Shown here: positions 1 through 10,487 of the stretch, in pieces
Layout of the letters: each line of letters starts with the position of its first letter
Numbering within the stretch: position 1 is the stretch's first letter
Assembly (NCBI GenBank): GCA_035772785.1
Contig: JAOCPU010000001.1
Span: 3,162,001-3,226,000, forward strand
Direction of reading: 5' to 3'
Source of the DNA: Phlebiopsis flavidoalba
Taxonomy: Eukaryota; Basidiomycota; Agaricomycetes; Polyporales; Phanerochaetaceae
DNA: 64,000 nt
Notes under the pieces: model-generated
The model's input: the letters and a program-made list of their open reading frames with translations, nothing else
Database searches by the model: none
Told to the model about the DNA's origin: nothing
Position numbers and translations under genes: made by a program

Positions 1-1134
1 TTGAGCGCTAACCCCATGCGTGAGCACTAGTGACCGCCGCGTGGGCTCAGTCACCCCGGGCCCTGTGGGACCGCCGCTGCATGAGTTTGAAAGCTTCGTA
101 CATGATGAGTGACCAGTGACCGCCACCACGGGAGCTCAAATGCTCCCTATCAGCCAGGTGCGAGCGTGGAGACGGCACGCGTAACCGCTTGGTGCCCGCC
201 GCCACGTAAATGTGAATGGCCCCAGCATGGGCTCAGGCATCCTGTAAGCAAGCAGTACATCGGACTTTTACACACCTTGCCTGGGGTTGACTCACACTCC
301 CTACAGAGTGTTGCTGTCCACCGTGTGATTTTCGAGCTCACACGTTGAGGGGTCAGGTAGCCTTGGTCCGTGATGCATAAACGGGCTTGGTACGGGGTCG
401 TTTGGGACTCGGCTGATGCGCGGCAAGTGCGCGTGAGCCTGCCTGCGCTCATGGCAGCGCATGTTGCGGTGACATAGGGGTGGGAGACGCTGGAAGGTGG
501 CTTGGTGAGGGTGGGGCTAGTCACCGCCTGACACTCAAATAAAGATGTGACTCGTACCTTGACGATTGCTCAAAGGGCACAACGCTCTTGCTTTGATGCC
601 TGAGCTGGTCTAGATTGTTCTATTGACAATGAGCGGGTAGTAGTGCATAGTAAAGCTGTCGGGCGTAAAAACATTGCGCGAGGAATGTGAACTAAATCAA
701 GACTTGTCGGGGGAGATCCAGTGCGGAAGGAGGAGTGTCGATGAGGAAGAGACAAGAGTGAACAGCGCTTGAGGCCGCTTTTCAACATTGGATAAATAGA
801 CACAAACAATGGGAGAGAGAAGTGTGAAGTTGAGACGCCCGGACCGTCTACTCTGACAACTCCTGGACACCGACCGCCTCGTCTGATGAGTTTCTGGAGA
901 ATGGGTCGCGTCTGAAGATGGTCTGTGGCACCTGAAGTCAGTCAAGTTTCAGATGTACAGGCGCCCCATAATCCCAGATTGTCCAGGACGGATCAGGCGC
1001 ATCAGACTCTCTAGGCGGCTTGTCAAAACGCTGATGCAGGAGAAAGCATGCCGATGGTCTTTCGCCACACTCTAAGCTCAGAGTTAACGTAAGCACCTCC
1101 CAGATGGATGGGCTCATACCGAGATTAGGGCAAA
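1..1134. other. no gene recognised; degraded sequence
   Basis: No open frame here shows a recognisable domain, and the longest frames are short and lie in overlapping orientations. The first 550 bases repeat related short words (GTGACC, GAGCTCA, GGGCTCA), which looks like an old, decayed repeat rather than coding sequence. The 3' part of DUF6533 copy 1, transcribed leftwards, should lie here, but no convincing exons were found. Confidence 0.4.
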
Positions 1135-1250
1135 CAAGCGAATAAAGTAGAACAAAAGCGACGCCTGTTTTTACCTGGAAATTTCCATATATACCGATAT
1201 TCATCGTCAAAGGTTGAGATATAATCGTATAAAAGGACACCTTGATAACA
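1135..1250 (-). pseudogene. DUF6533 membrane-protein gene, copy 1 (5' fragment)
   Basis: On the minus strand this piece reads LLYDYISTFDDEYRYIWKFP, the hallmark of the DUF6533 domain (hydrophobic stretch, Y-D-x, T-F-D-D-E, Y-I-W) found near the N terminus of Agaricomycete multi-pass membrane proteins of unknown function. A GT donor follows at about 1174, right after this motif, so it is a proper exon end. I could not find the downstream transmembrane exons in the remaining 1.1 kb. The copy is therefore either decayed or continues past the left window edge in a form I cannot read. It is the first of seven same-strand copies. Confidence 0.6.
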
Positions 1251-2448
1251 GCGGTTAGCCTCGAGACCTCTAGGATAATTTAGAGGCGAGACCGTACTGG
1301 TAGAGGCCAGCTCTAAGCAAGCGTATGGATGGCTGTTATTTATGTTATCTTTTAATATTTTGAGTAAAGTAGCCGAAGTGTACTTACACTTGCCATGACG
1401 AAGGATCGGACATCTTAGACCTCAAGAAATCATCCCCTGCATTTTGTGAAGCTGAGCTTATAAAGAGCAGCTGCGGCTGATGCCTGAGATTCGGGTGCTT
1501 TACTACAACGTTTGCTTGTAGGCGTTGACTGTTGCCCTCAGATGAGTCACAATCGAATCTTTCAAGAAAGAATCTATTTTGATGTGAGGTACGCACTGCT
1601 GTGCGTATATTTTCTCACGCGATTTTGATTATAGCTGCACTCCATAGCCACGACTTGGAATATTTTCTTAATCCTGCCATAATGCATATGTTCATGTTCT
1701 GCATGAATCACGGTGTGAGAGAGATAGGGTGAGATATGTAGACACACCATAATACTATTACAACGAGAGGGTTCAACAGATGAAAGCTCAGCTCAACAGC
1801 TTGGAGAAAAAGGAATGCTTCCTGCCCGACTTCGAGCGGCGTGCCTGAAACTTGGAATCTATCATGAAATCATAACAGCCAGAATGCTCAGTTCGGCATT
1901 CTAGACGGCCGTCCGCAAGATGTTTGATATCCTAGCGCACGAGTTCTATTGAGAACCTTCGCCTGTATAGGTATTTAATTTGCAGTTTTGGATAAAACAG
2001 ACGTAAGAAAAGGAATCACGAATCGGCTGTAAAATCACTACAAATGACGCTGGGAGGTCGGTAGTAGAGTTGTAAGCTCAATGCGTGACGCCCACGTAGA
2101 GACAGTGGGACCAGACGTGCTATGGGATGTAGAGCGGTGCAAGCTTAGCATTAGCCGGGACATAAGTACAACGGAAATGCTACATTACACATTGTTAGTG
2201 AATAATAAGCGAGATTGAAATATCACTCACTTGCTGGTTGCCATGGTGAGAAATCCTTTCAGTGTATTCTAGACAGAATCTCAGGGGCTGACTAGTATCA
2301 CGGCACTTTGAAACCACGTACCGAAGTGTCCTGTGGATGGACTGATGCTTAACCGAATAAATATAAGAGAGATTCGGCATTGTGCTTACATAAAAAGTCA
2401 GGATATTCGCGCTTTTGCACGACCGTCATGACGCTTAGAGTTCACGGG
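1251..2448. other. intergenic, nothing recognised
   Basis: This spacer between DUF6533 copies 1 and 2 has only very short open frames on both strands, no recognisable protein motif, no clear inverted repeat and no tRNA-like B box. Confidence 0.4.
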
Positions 2449-3535
2449 TTAATCCAAGTCGGGTATATGCCGCTGAGGGAAACTGACCCGAAGTAGAGGG
2501 CTCCTGGTGACGGAGTCAATATTTCTCAAACGCACGTATGTACTAGCGTAATTACCGTCACGCAAGATCACTTCCCACAGCATACGACCACGAAAAGCAG
2601 CAGAGTTTTCAAGTTTCCGGTAGGTCTTCGCTACTGTCATCACAAAGATTAACAGGTCGTAGAAGGCCAGAGCCTCCCAAGGTGCGGCGAGATCTATCAA
2701 AACCCTGGGTCAAACAGGAACGAAGTCGCAGTGTGAGGGAACTCACGCTTTGCGCTGGATAATGTTACTTAGCAGTGTGCGATAGTTACCAGAGCCAATA
2801 GTACGCTCACCTGTCCCTCGATAATACACTGTGACATCCTTGTGAGATGCTCACACTCAGTATATGTTCTGGACCGGCAATGGCCCACTTTGAGACGATC
2901 CACGTGAGAAAGAGCGTACCAATAGACATTGTGGATCGTACCGTGAATACCCCTGCAATTCCAGCGGTAACAGCTAGGAATGCTACAACGACATGCTTGC
3001 TTTTCTGATATATAGCACACGTGCGAAGGATTTGTACGCCTTGATACGGTGTCAAAACATGCTCTGTAAGCGTCTGAACGAAACATACTCATTACCAGAA
3101 AGTTGTATCACCCCAAGCGATATTTGATGAAAGAGAATGTACGACTTGCAGCTTTCCCATAGCGTCAGAGCCACGTCGCCGCGTTTTTTAGGGAACTAGG
3201 CGATCTTACTCTGAGCACGGAGTGAGAGTGTCAATGATCAAAAGGTCATGTCGTTTACAACCTCCATAGGTCTATCAATTCATGTACACACCTGAAGTGT
3301 AAAATACCCCGAGAAACAGAGTGAGAATATGAATGATATTCTGGATCAATATGCCTTGTCAGAATCCTCACTACTTTACGATGATAGCATCGGTGCTTAC
3401 GAGTATTAATGTTACATACCGGTTGCAACAATAAACCACGGATACCCAGTTTTCGCATGCGTGACCATATGTATGCACGTTCATCATCGAAGGTTAATAG
3501 ATGGTCGTAGATCAAGACGGCTGCAAAAATGCTAG
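2449..3535 (-). CDS. DUF6533-family membrane protein, copy 2 (multi-exon, possibly damaged)
   Basis: The 5' exon at about 3430-3535 reads AAVLIYDHLLTFDDERAYIW, the DUF6533 signature. Hydrophobic exons follow leftwards: 2807-3055 contains QILRTCAIYQKSKHVVV, a segment matching the family's 'R-x-x-A-L-Y' helix, and a further stretch ending near TWIVSKWAI. The region 2449-2700 carries WEALAFYDLLIFVMTVAKTY and then a VILRDG motif, the conserved last transmembrane segment of the family. Order and spacing fit a gene of about 300 residues in five or six exons. I could not reconstruct an unbroken frame, so function is uncertain. The cellular role of the family is unknown; multi-pass membrane location is inferred from hydrophobicity. 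It sits in line with copies 1 and 3. Confidence 0.65.
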
Positions 3536-4289
3536 AATGAATATGACGTCGTTGAGAAAAACCCCGGACACCAACAAAACGCGACCCACGTTCAAAGCAT
3601 TCTCTAGGAAAAAAGCTTTGAAAATATTAGAACCCTTCGGAGACAGTCCCATAGAATTACAATGACTTACATTTGATCGGTATTGCTATTGTACATAGTA
3701 TCTTCGAATCGTACAAACGACGGCATTCAGTGGCGACATCCCTCCATTCATCTGCCATCTTATACAAGGCTCACAATCATGTCATTGCCACAACAGTCAG
3801 CCATACCGTTTAGGCTGAGGTACAGCTCACTCGTCCGTGGCCGCCGCCTCAAGGTTTGAGCTCACACAAACCAGCCAATCCAAAACTCACATGTGTCCGG
3901 GCTGAGGGTCCGACAGAACCTTATGGTCGATCAAGCCGACCCGGCCATCCTGTGTCTTTACCTAGTATGCGTGAGTGCTCTCATCGGGGAGATCCCGGAT
4001 GCTGAGTAGTATGGAAGAAACCGAGTCCGATCCCACAGTCTCATCGCCAATGGGCCGTACAGTTAAAAGTAGAGTTCGCACTGAGGGGTATGGCTGTGTT
4101 TAATTGGAAATGCGACTGAGTTACACGACTTACATCTCTAAGAGGACTGTCTATCAATCACTATGCGCATTCGCATCTATCTTCGATGACGTCCCCTGTG
4201 GAGTTTCAGCCTGTATACAGCTTTGTTACATACTCACGTACCCCAAGCTATGACATGCCATATGCCGTTCGCTTATCAGTACAATTTAA
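3536..4289. other. intergenic between DUF6533 copies 2 and 3
   Basis: No coding signal is recognisable. It contains the word GAGCTCACAC and GGCCGCCGCC-like GC patches near 3810-3860 that resemble words in the first 500 bases, perhaps remnants of the same old repeat. It would hold the 5' region of copy 2 and the 3' end of copy 3. Confidence 0.35.
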
Positions 4290-6360
4290 TCATGGCGAGG
4301 CGGTTCGTTTTGGTCCCGAGCTTCCTCCTGCCGTCGGCACCCATGATATCGCCCTCAACGGGGAGATTTTATCATACGAATCGGCTTCGTTGTCATTGGT
4401 GACAATGGGAAGTGTCTCAGCTAGACAGGCTGCGGACCAGATGGAAGGTACGCTTCTTGAAGAATGGGCAGCGGTGCGATGAAGTCTGAGCATCAATCTC
4501 GACATCAGTGTGACCGAGACACTACACCGAGCGTTAGCGACGCGAAGTTGTGCAAGAGTCTAGACAAACTTGTTCGTGACTATTCCCAGTCCACCTCTTG
4601 AGGCCGGCTTATAGACGCATCTCAGATAAGTAACTCTGAGCACAGTCTTGAGTATGAACGCGCATCACCGTCCCATCCTGACAGTGGGGAATTAATCAGC
4701 GGTCCTTCTAAAGACAGCCTCGGGGAACAATGAACGTACGTAGAAGTCGATGATATTAACACATTGAGCCACTGCCATGACTCTGTAGGTGCAAGATAAG
4801 ACATCCCATTGGCTCTTTTCTCTCGGGATGGGAGGTTGCACTGACGCAAAATAAATAGAGCCTTTCAAAAATGTTTAGAGCTTTAATCAGAATATCGGGG
4901 GGGGATGATTACCATCCTTGAATAATAGGGCATGCAAGCGCGCCTTCTCCTCGCGCCATAGTCCATACGTCTTCGCGAGTGTCAGGCCTAGAACTAATGT
5001 GTCAAAAGCTAAGACGACTTCCCAGATAACCGATATGTCTACACGGCCTGTGGGTGAAATATGGTCTGAGAACCAAGAAGCCGAACTCACAGGATGCGCT
5101 GAAATGAGAATCTCATCAGTTTGACTCCCGCGCTCAGAGGAGTGAAGATGTGGGCATACCTTTTTATTGATAGCTCGCTTTGACATCCCTGAGTGATATC
5201 CACGGTTGCTTGCTGACTGTTGATAGCCCACTGTGAGGCACGAAGAATGGCAAGTGGCAAAACATAAATCAGCTGATTCGACCTTGACAATTGTAAAACT
5301 CACTGCGAAAACCACGATGCTAGTCGTAACGGCAAGAAGTAGAATTGACAAAAACGCGTCGATCTGTGGCATATAATCCATACGTTCGCAAGATCTGTAC
5401 ACCTTGACAGAGCCCGAATAAGCGAACTGGAAACGAGAGCCGAACGGCTAACTTCCACTCACCCATTACCATTAGCTGTGCCATTCCAATGGCGACCTGA
5501 TGGCAGGTATGAAACGCTCTGCAACTGGATCCTGGTTGAAGGAGAGCACTCGAGCGCTAAAAACGAAAGCCAATACTGTAGTTTTTCGACCAAACCGGAC
5601 GTCACGCGTCACAGACCCCCTTCGGGGCACCGATCTGTGCACCGTGTCACAGGTCACAGGGGGCTGGTCCGGATGTGACACAATCACTTTGGTGTGCATC
5701 AATTTTGGGCGCCTGCGGCGCGAATCTAAGAGCCGATGGAAAAGACAAACACATGAAATATACAACGTTTGTTACAATAATAAGCAAACGGGTTCGTTTT
5801 TTGACATTTTTTAGTGGGTAGAAACCATGTAGCATACATGAAATTGCTCTTTAGGGGCCAAAACCCGTCGCGCCCCGGTTCACAATCCGGTCACTGTCAC
5901 GGGTCACAGCCCACTGGGCCGGTCGTCCGCTTCGGTTCATTCGCGTCACGGTCACACCCTTGTCCGCTTTGGTCGAAAAACTACAGTACCTCTGCAATCA
6001 CTTTGTAAACGATATTTCTACGTCAGAGATGGTTTTGGAAAAAACTGACTCTCTCCGTCGGAAATCGGCCAAAGAAAGCCACCACTTGTAGTACGTTCTA
6101 TGGAAGGGGCGAGATTATCGGATCTTCTTGTGCTGTGATGACCACTCACCGAAATCCAGCCAAAGTAGCGAGTGGCTAAATAGGGAAGGAATGCTCCATG
6201 GTGCGACTGATGCTGCCATATGTAACGACACTCATCATCCAGAGTGATCAGATGGTCGTACACGAACACGACTGTGCAAGCTGGGCTGTCATAAAGCATG
6301 GTGATAAGAGCTAGAGCTTGCCTACCTATACTGCTCAGTGTCAAAGAATATTCAATGCTA
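4290..6360 (-). CDS. DUF6533-family membrane protein, copy 3, carrying a MITE insertion
   Basis: Reading leftwards, a small exon (IEYSLTLSSI) at about 6312-6345 is followed by a roughly 56-bp intron (GTAGGC..TTGCACAG) and then an exon VVFVYDHLITLDDECRYIW at about 6215-6275, the DUF6533 signature, continuing YLATRYFGW up to a GTGAGT donor. Later exons include hydrophobic helices (5087-5402) and LAFDTLVLGLTLAKTYGLWR followed by LLFKDG near 4920-5000. The tail at 4420-4500 reads SRSVPSIWSAACLAETLPIV. The same gene structure is found in copy 6, and codon third positions differ between the two tails while the residues agree (CAT/CAC, TCC/TCT, GCA/GCG). This supports coding on this strand and some past selection. 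A 411-bp TIR element lies in the gene, apparently within an intron. Biochemical function is unknown. Confidence 0.7.
5576..5986. mobile_element. MITE-like non-autonomous DNA transposon with TA target duplication
   Basis: The two ends are inverted repeats: CTGTAGTTTTTCGACCAAAC at 5576 and the reverse complement of TTTGGTCGAAAAACTACAG ending at 5986. About 24 of 25 bases match when GCGGAC/CCGGAC is included. Both ends are flanked by TA (5574-5575 and 5987-5988), as in Tc1/mariner-type elements. The 411-bp interior encodes nothing recognisable and has subterminal repeats of GTCAC/GGTCACAG in both orientations near each end, which could be transposase binding sites. The paralogous site in DUF6533 copy 6 (about 15888-15893, GTACCTCTG) lacks the element, so it inserted after the duplication. 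An autonomous partner is not in the window. Confidence 0.85.
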
Positions 6361-6889
6361 AGGTCAAGTTCTTAGTACACCCTTGATACATGACGTGAAC
6401 AAAACGCAGCTTACGCCGTGTTGGAAAAGAAATTGCCCATGCTTCGGTTAGAAATGTACGTGTGTGGTCGTTAAAGCGTATGGAATCATACTCTGGAGTT
6501 TGGGTCCATCCATATTTATAGGGACCGAGGCTGTCCACCGATGCTTCGAACTTTCTGTATGTCCCGTTGGAGCAATCGAGTCTGTTTGCAGAGCCGTTGT
6601 GTTGACAGGTACGTGTATCACGCTCATGATACCAGAGAGGCCTCAGTATCTAGAGTCTTCAGGCAGAACGAGGTGCGACTCACCGCCACCTACGAGTTCC
6701 CAACTCTTTGAGTCCACTGGCACGTTTCACTTCGCGGCATCCGTCAGAGTGTAGCACATCTTAGTGTCTTGTGACGCGTGCCGCGGTTACCACACACAGC
6801 CAACGATTCCTATAACGAAAGTAAGCTAACTTTTTCACTGATGATTCGGCAAGAATACAAACGTTTGCGAGACAGTCGCGTCGGTCCGC
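6361..6889. other. upstream region of DUF6533 copy 3
   Basis: No separate gene is seen. This is the 5' flank of copy 3 and lies between it and the decamer repeat block. Short open frames on both strands show no family motif. The block corresponds to 16301-16700 upstream of copy 6, with weak residual similarity. Confidence 0.35.
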
Positions 6890-7062
6890 ATCGCGGGCGT
6901 GGTGAAAGATGTCGTGCCGGCGTCTGCTGGAAGCGCGACGGGCGGATCAGAGCGCATCAGAGCGCATCATGAATTCAAATACCGCGCACGTCCTTGCCAG
7001 CACCAGTCATCGACGCGTTCGTCGATTTCGAATTCTCCAGGTATGTACAAGCGTTAGACTAC
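6890..7062. repeat. duplicated upstream block A with GCGCATCAGA decamer array
   Basis: Three 10-bp units (GCGGATCAGA, GCGCATCAGA, GCGCATCATG) occupy 6942-6971. They are preceded by GAAAGATGTCGTG..CTGGAAGCGCG and followed by ATTCAAAT..CGCGCACGTCCTTG..CATCGACGCGTTCGTCG. The same order of words recurs at 16700-16860 and 38690-38900. The block lies about 0.65 kb upstream of the signature exon of DUF6533 copy 3. It could be a regulatory region copied with the gene or part of a dispersed element. The sequence does not decide between these. Confidence 0.7.
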
Positions 7063-7381
7063 CTAGTAGGAATGCCGCTTCCTCGACGGCTTCAAGTGAA
7101 AATTTCAGCTTTACTACGGGCGCAGGTCCCAGCCTGGCCGTGGTGCGACCGTCGATCGCATACCTTAGTCAAAAATCATACAAGACCTCGTAATTCGTCT
7201 CGAGACCAAGAGGAGGCGTCGCGCCATTTCTGATGCCTTTTAGTACGTCTTCTATGCTTGACTTGCTCTCTCCAATCTGCTGGAGTCAAGGTTCTGTGGT
7301 AGTATCCGCCCCGTTTCCAATAGCTTGCCAACGTGAATACTGTCGCAAATCTTGGGGGGGAGACCATGAGCGCTTGTGAGG
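7063..7381. other. no gene recognised
   Basis: Short frames only. This stretch continues the flank of the decamer block (ATTCTCCAGGTATGTACAAGCG near 7032-7053 has a counterpart near 38828-38850) and then becomes unique up to the inverted-repeat element. Confidence 0.3.
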
Positions 7382-8007
7382 GCTCGTGAGACAGTTGAGA
7401 AATTCGGTCTCACTGAGAAGCAAGGGGAACCAGAAACCTTAATTTCTGAAATCGACCAAACCGACGGTTAACCGTGGGTGAGTGCCCGGGGTCAAGCGCT
7501 CGCACTTTTCTCGCAATTGTCTTCACTTTTCTCGCAGGGCATGTTTACTCCCCAGGGACCCCTGTTATTAGACATGGATCCCGCTGTAGCATATATTTTA
7601 TGCTTTATCATGAATTTAAAGCGAATTTATACGTCCTATATGCCCTCGAATAAATGAAGATGTTTTCGACAAGCAAACGCCCGCTGTGCCTGAGACGAAA
7701 GTGAATCATCCAATACCTCAACTACTCTATTACTACTGCCTACACGCAACGACCTCTTCTAATTTTCAGCTATCCAATTTTCAATGACTAGGTCGTACTG
7801 CTCTCGACGCTCATAGTGAGACACTGCTGGCCTGCGTGCCGCTGACCGATTACGTTTTTTATGCTCGTCATTGGGCGTTTCTATCATTGTGACGGGGTAG
7901 GTGGTCGGGGTCACTTTACGGCGCCAATGAAGGGTGCATTTCGGGAATTAAGGTTTTTGGTTCCTCTTGCTGAGAAGTACGAAATATCTCATGAGAGCTC
8001 GTGAGAC
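7382..8007. mobile_element. candidate second inverted-repeat element (MITE or relic)
   Basis: The stretch AAGGGGAACCAGAAACCTTA (7422 onward, continuing ATTTCTGAAAT) is repeated in inverted orientation at 7938-7972 as ATTTCGGGAATTAAGGTTTT continuing TGGTTCCTCTTGCT, with about 28 of 33 bases matching. Outside these arms the 11-mer GCTCGTGAGAC occurs as a direct repeat at 7382-7392 and 7997-8007, as expected for a target-site duplication or a longer imperfect terminus. The interior (7454-7937) has only tiny open frames. The arms are more diverged than those of the 5576-5986 element, suggesting an older insertion or a different family. Confidence 0.5.
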
Positions 8008-8180
8008 GCCCTTGAGAACCGTGTTGAGAGGCCTTTGAGGGCCTTTGAGGGCCTCTGAGACTCGTCCCGACATCATTTTGATGTCTCAAGAGACATCGGC
8101 TTATGGGCGTTTATTACGTTGAGACGTCCTTGAGACGGTCTTCTCGTGAGCCCGTGGGGAAATTTGCGACAACAGCCGCG
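8008..8180. repeat. GAGGGCCTTT/TGAGAC-rich repeat and palindrome
   Basis: The words GAGAGGCCTTT, GAGGGCCTTT and GAGGGCCTCT follow one another at about 8029-8059, and TTGAGAC-type words recur through 8160. GATGTCTCAAGAGACATC (8080-8097) is a near-perfect palindrome with 8-bp arms. Similar GCTCGTGAGAC words flank the adjacent inverted-repeat element, so this may be part of the same insertion. Confidence 0.45.
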
Positions 8181-8628
8181 ACTATAAGTATTGTGAGTGG
8201 TCAAGAGGTTTACAACGTTTGCTCATAACCGAGGGTTTATCTATCAAGATGACTGACTTGTTCACGTCCCAAGGAATATTGCTTGACCATGCAGTAGTTT
8301 GCGACGGTCATGTCGGGGGTCAACCGGTTGCGCCCTGTTTGAAGAACGTCGTCATTCGAAAGAATCCCGGCGGTCGGTCGCAATTTCTCTAAGCAAGACC
8401 TGGCTGTAGAATCAGTCCCACGCGAGTTTGCGAAAGACAAGGGGAGCAAGGTTGCGACGATAGCGGCAACCAACCATACTGGAAAACCAATTGTCGCCCG
8501 AAATCAAGATGCGCTCCTATCGCAACGATCTGTCCCGCCCACGGCTATTTGTCGTTATATGTGGTTGTGACAGCAGCATGATTTCTCAACCAATCAGGGA
8601 CGAGAAGTCACGTTTCTGAAGCAACCAG

Positions 8629-9120
8629 TCAAGACCACCTGGCCCACGACTCCGGATAATCGAGAGACCTGTCTCGCAAGTTTATCACACAAGTCATGCA
8701 ACCTCTTTCAGATGATGGCAATGCTTCGTGGTGGCTGTTCAACGACCCATCGTTGCCGGATACTGTTGATTCCACCACAGTCCGAGTGCGTGAGTAAAAA
8801 TTTCGTCCCTTGTCATACTTGTACTCATGTATGAGATCAGTGCTTGAAAAAGTGCCGCCTACCGATGCTGGGTCAGGTGGTTCAGGGGCCTCCGCCTTGT
8901 CCGGCGGGGACATGCCTTCCGCAGTCTCGTCGTGGTGGCACTTTACTGACCCGCGGGTAGGATAAGTCGATTGGGACGCGGATGTAAGGTGTGCAATATC
9001 CATGCCATCCGGGCTATCATTGATTGGTCTCTCACAGCGCGGTAAACGAGTGCGGCATTTAAATCCAATAATTAAAAAATATCGGAGACAACGACCATGA
9101 CTTTGATAATAGCTCGACAT
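8629..9120 (-). CDS. unrecognised open frame, 163 codons
   Basis: This is the longest uninterrupted frame in the first 14 kb apart from the DUF6533 exons. The predicted product is polar, with a short hydrophobic stretch near the N terminus (RCLRYFLIIGF) and a charged, Pro/Ser-rich middle. I recognise no domain. The frame ends near GGCCCACGACTCC rather than in a characteristic motif. It could be a spurious frame, or a tail exon of a neighbouring membrane-protein gene. No promoter, intron or homologous second copy supports it. Confidence is low. Confidence 0.2.
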   Translation of the reverse strand: MSSYYQSHGRCLRYFLIIGFKCRTRLPRCERPINDSPDGMDIAHLTSASQSTYPTRGSVKCHHDETAEGMSPPDKAEAPEPPDPASVGGTFSSTDLIHEYKYDKGRNFYSRTRTVVESTVSGNDGSLNSHHEALPSSERGCMTCVINLRDRSLDYPESWARWS

Positions 9121-10487
9121 CTGGCGTGGAGCTCAGGCGTGAGCGCATATACCAGCAAACGATTCCAATTAAAGAAGATTACCTCTGTAGCTATGTTTTA
9201 CGCTTGGCTCTCGTAGACGTGGATGGGTGCTTATATTTTTGCTCCTGAGTGCCGTGATATTTACCTACTTGATCGTGTACAATATCCCTCTGTTTCTCGG
9301 GCAAGCGGTGCGTATTCTGGGTCTATCATGGTCCACGTTCCGCATACCACTGCCTAAATCAGCGTAGAGTCGTGTGTCGCCTAGCTTAGTGTTTAGTGTT
9401 TGCACATGCTGTACTACGGCGACAATGCAACGAGGAGCTGCTATTGCTCAAAGACGTCGTCTCTGCTCGGAGCAGTGGTGAGGTCTAAGCTCAATACTTG
9501 TAGCAAAACTCGTGAAAGGTTAGCCCTTAGACTCATGATATCGCACAATTTGCTTCACTCGGACTGCAAGCCTTTCATTGCAAAATGTTCGCCAGTAATT
9601 ACCGAGTCACTGCCATAGCACGATACAAGAAATTAGCTACTCAAACACTCATTGCGATCATCAGGGCAAGTCGAGTTGGCACATTCTTCGTCTAGTATGG
9701 AGGTGACTATGAGGGATGATGTGTCTTGGAGTACCTCGTCTGCGTGCTGATAGAGACCTAACATTATTCTTGAGATCATAGCCACCGAGAGACTGATCAT
9801 ATGAAAAATTTTCAGTGACATGGACCTAGCATTCCAGTCCATGGATGACCCCGCACCTATTTGCTACCAGAGAGAGCTGGGACTGTCGCTGTTATTGAGT
9901 GCGTACTTTCATCTCAAATGCCGAATACTCGTACCGAGAATACCTGTCAAAGAAAATGGAATGACATGGGTCCGTCGTACTCATGTTGATTAAAGTACTA
10001 TATATACGCACAAGAAAGCTCACAATGGTCAAGCAATGAGCGCATGCAATGACGCTGAATATAACGTCAATTGGAACATCAATGACTCAACGTGATTTTG
10101 CCTACACAAAGTAAAATACTCCTAGGCAAGGTGCATCTCAGCTTTCATGTAATCCATGACAGATCAAATCGTACCATCTCGGAGTAGGATCATGTGTAAT
10201 TGGGGGGGTCTTCGTCCCAGTGTTAGATATTTTAGTGACAATCAGGCAGAATACCAGTAAATCATAAACAAGTACGCATGACCATGATAAAGCGAAACCT
10301 GTTGTTGTAGATTGTTGTCGGTCTCTGACTCTAATTTCTTAGTCGCAACGAACTCACGAATAGACCTGTGAAATTCAAAGCCCAATCTGTTTAAACACCT
10401 TGCCCACGAGTGTCGTACAGATTACTTACTCGCTAGTTGGCCCGACTGTCCGAAACTTATGGAATCCCTCCTTTTGGGACAAAAATG
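9121..10487. other. intergenic or decayed sequence
   Basis: No domain is recognised. A minus-strand frame at 9633-9842 has a hydrophobic segment (IFHMISLSVAMISRIMLGLY) that could be a badly decayed last helix of DUF6533 copy 4, but the VILRDG-type landmark is missing, so it is not called. The rest shows nothing on either strand. Confidence 0.35.

Noticed and set aside
4186..4482. Plus-strand 98-codon open frame
   Set aside because: It overlaps the C-terminal exon of DUF6533 copy 3 on the other strand. Comparison with copy 6 shows changes at minus-strand codon third positions, so the plus frame is a shadow.
6942..6971. CRISPR-like spacing of GCGCATCA repeats
   Set aside because: The units are head-to-tail 10-mers without spacers in a fungal genome; they are a minisatellite.
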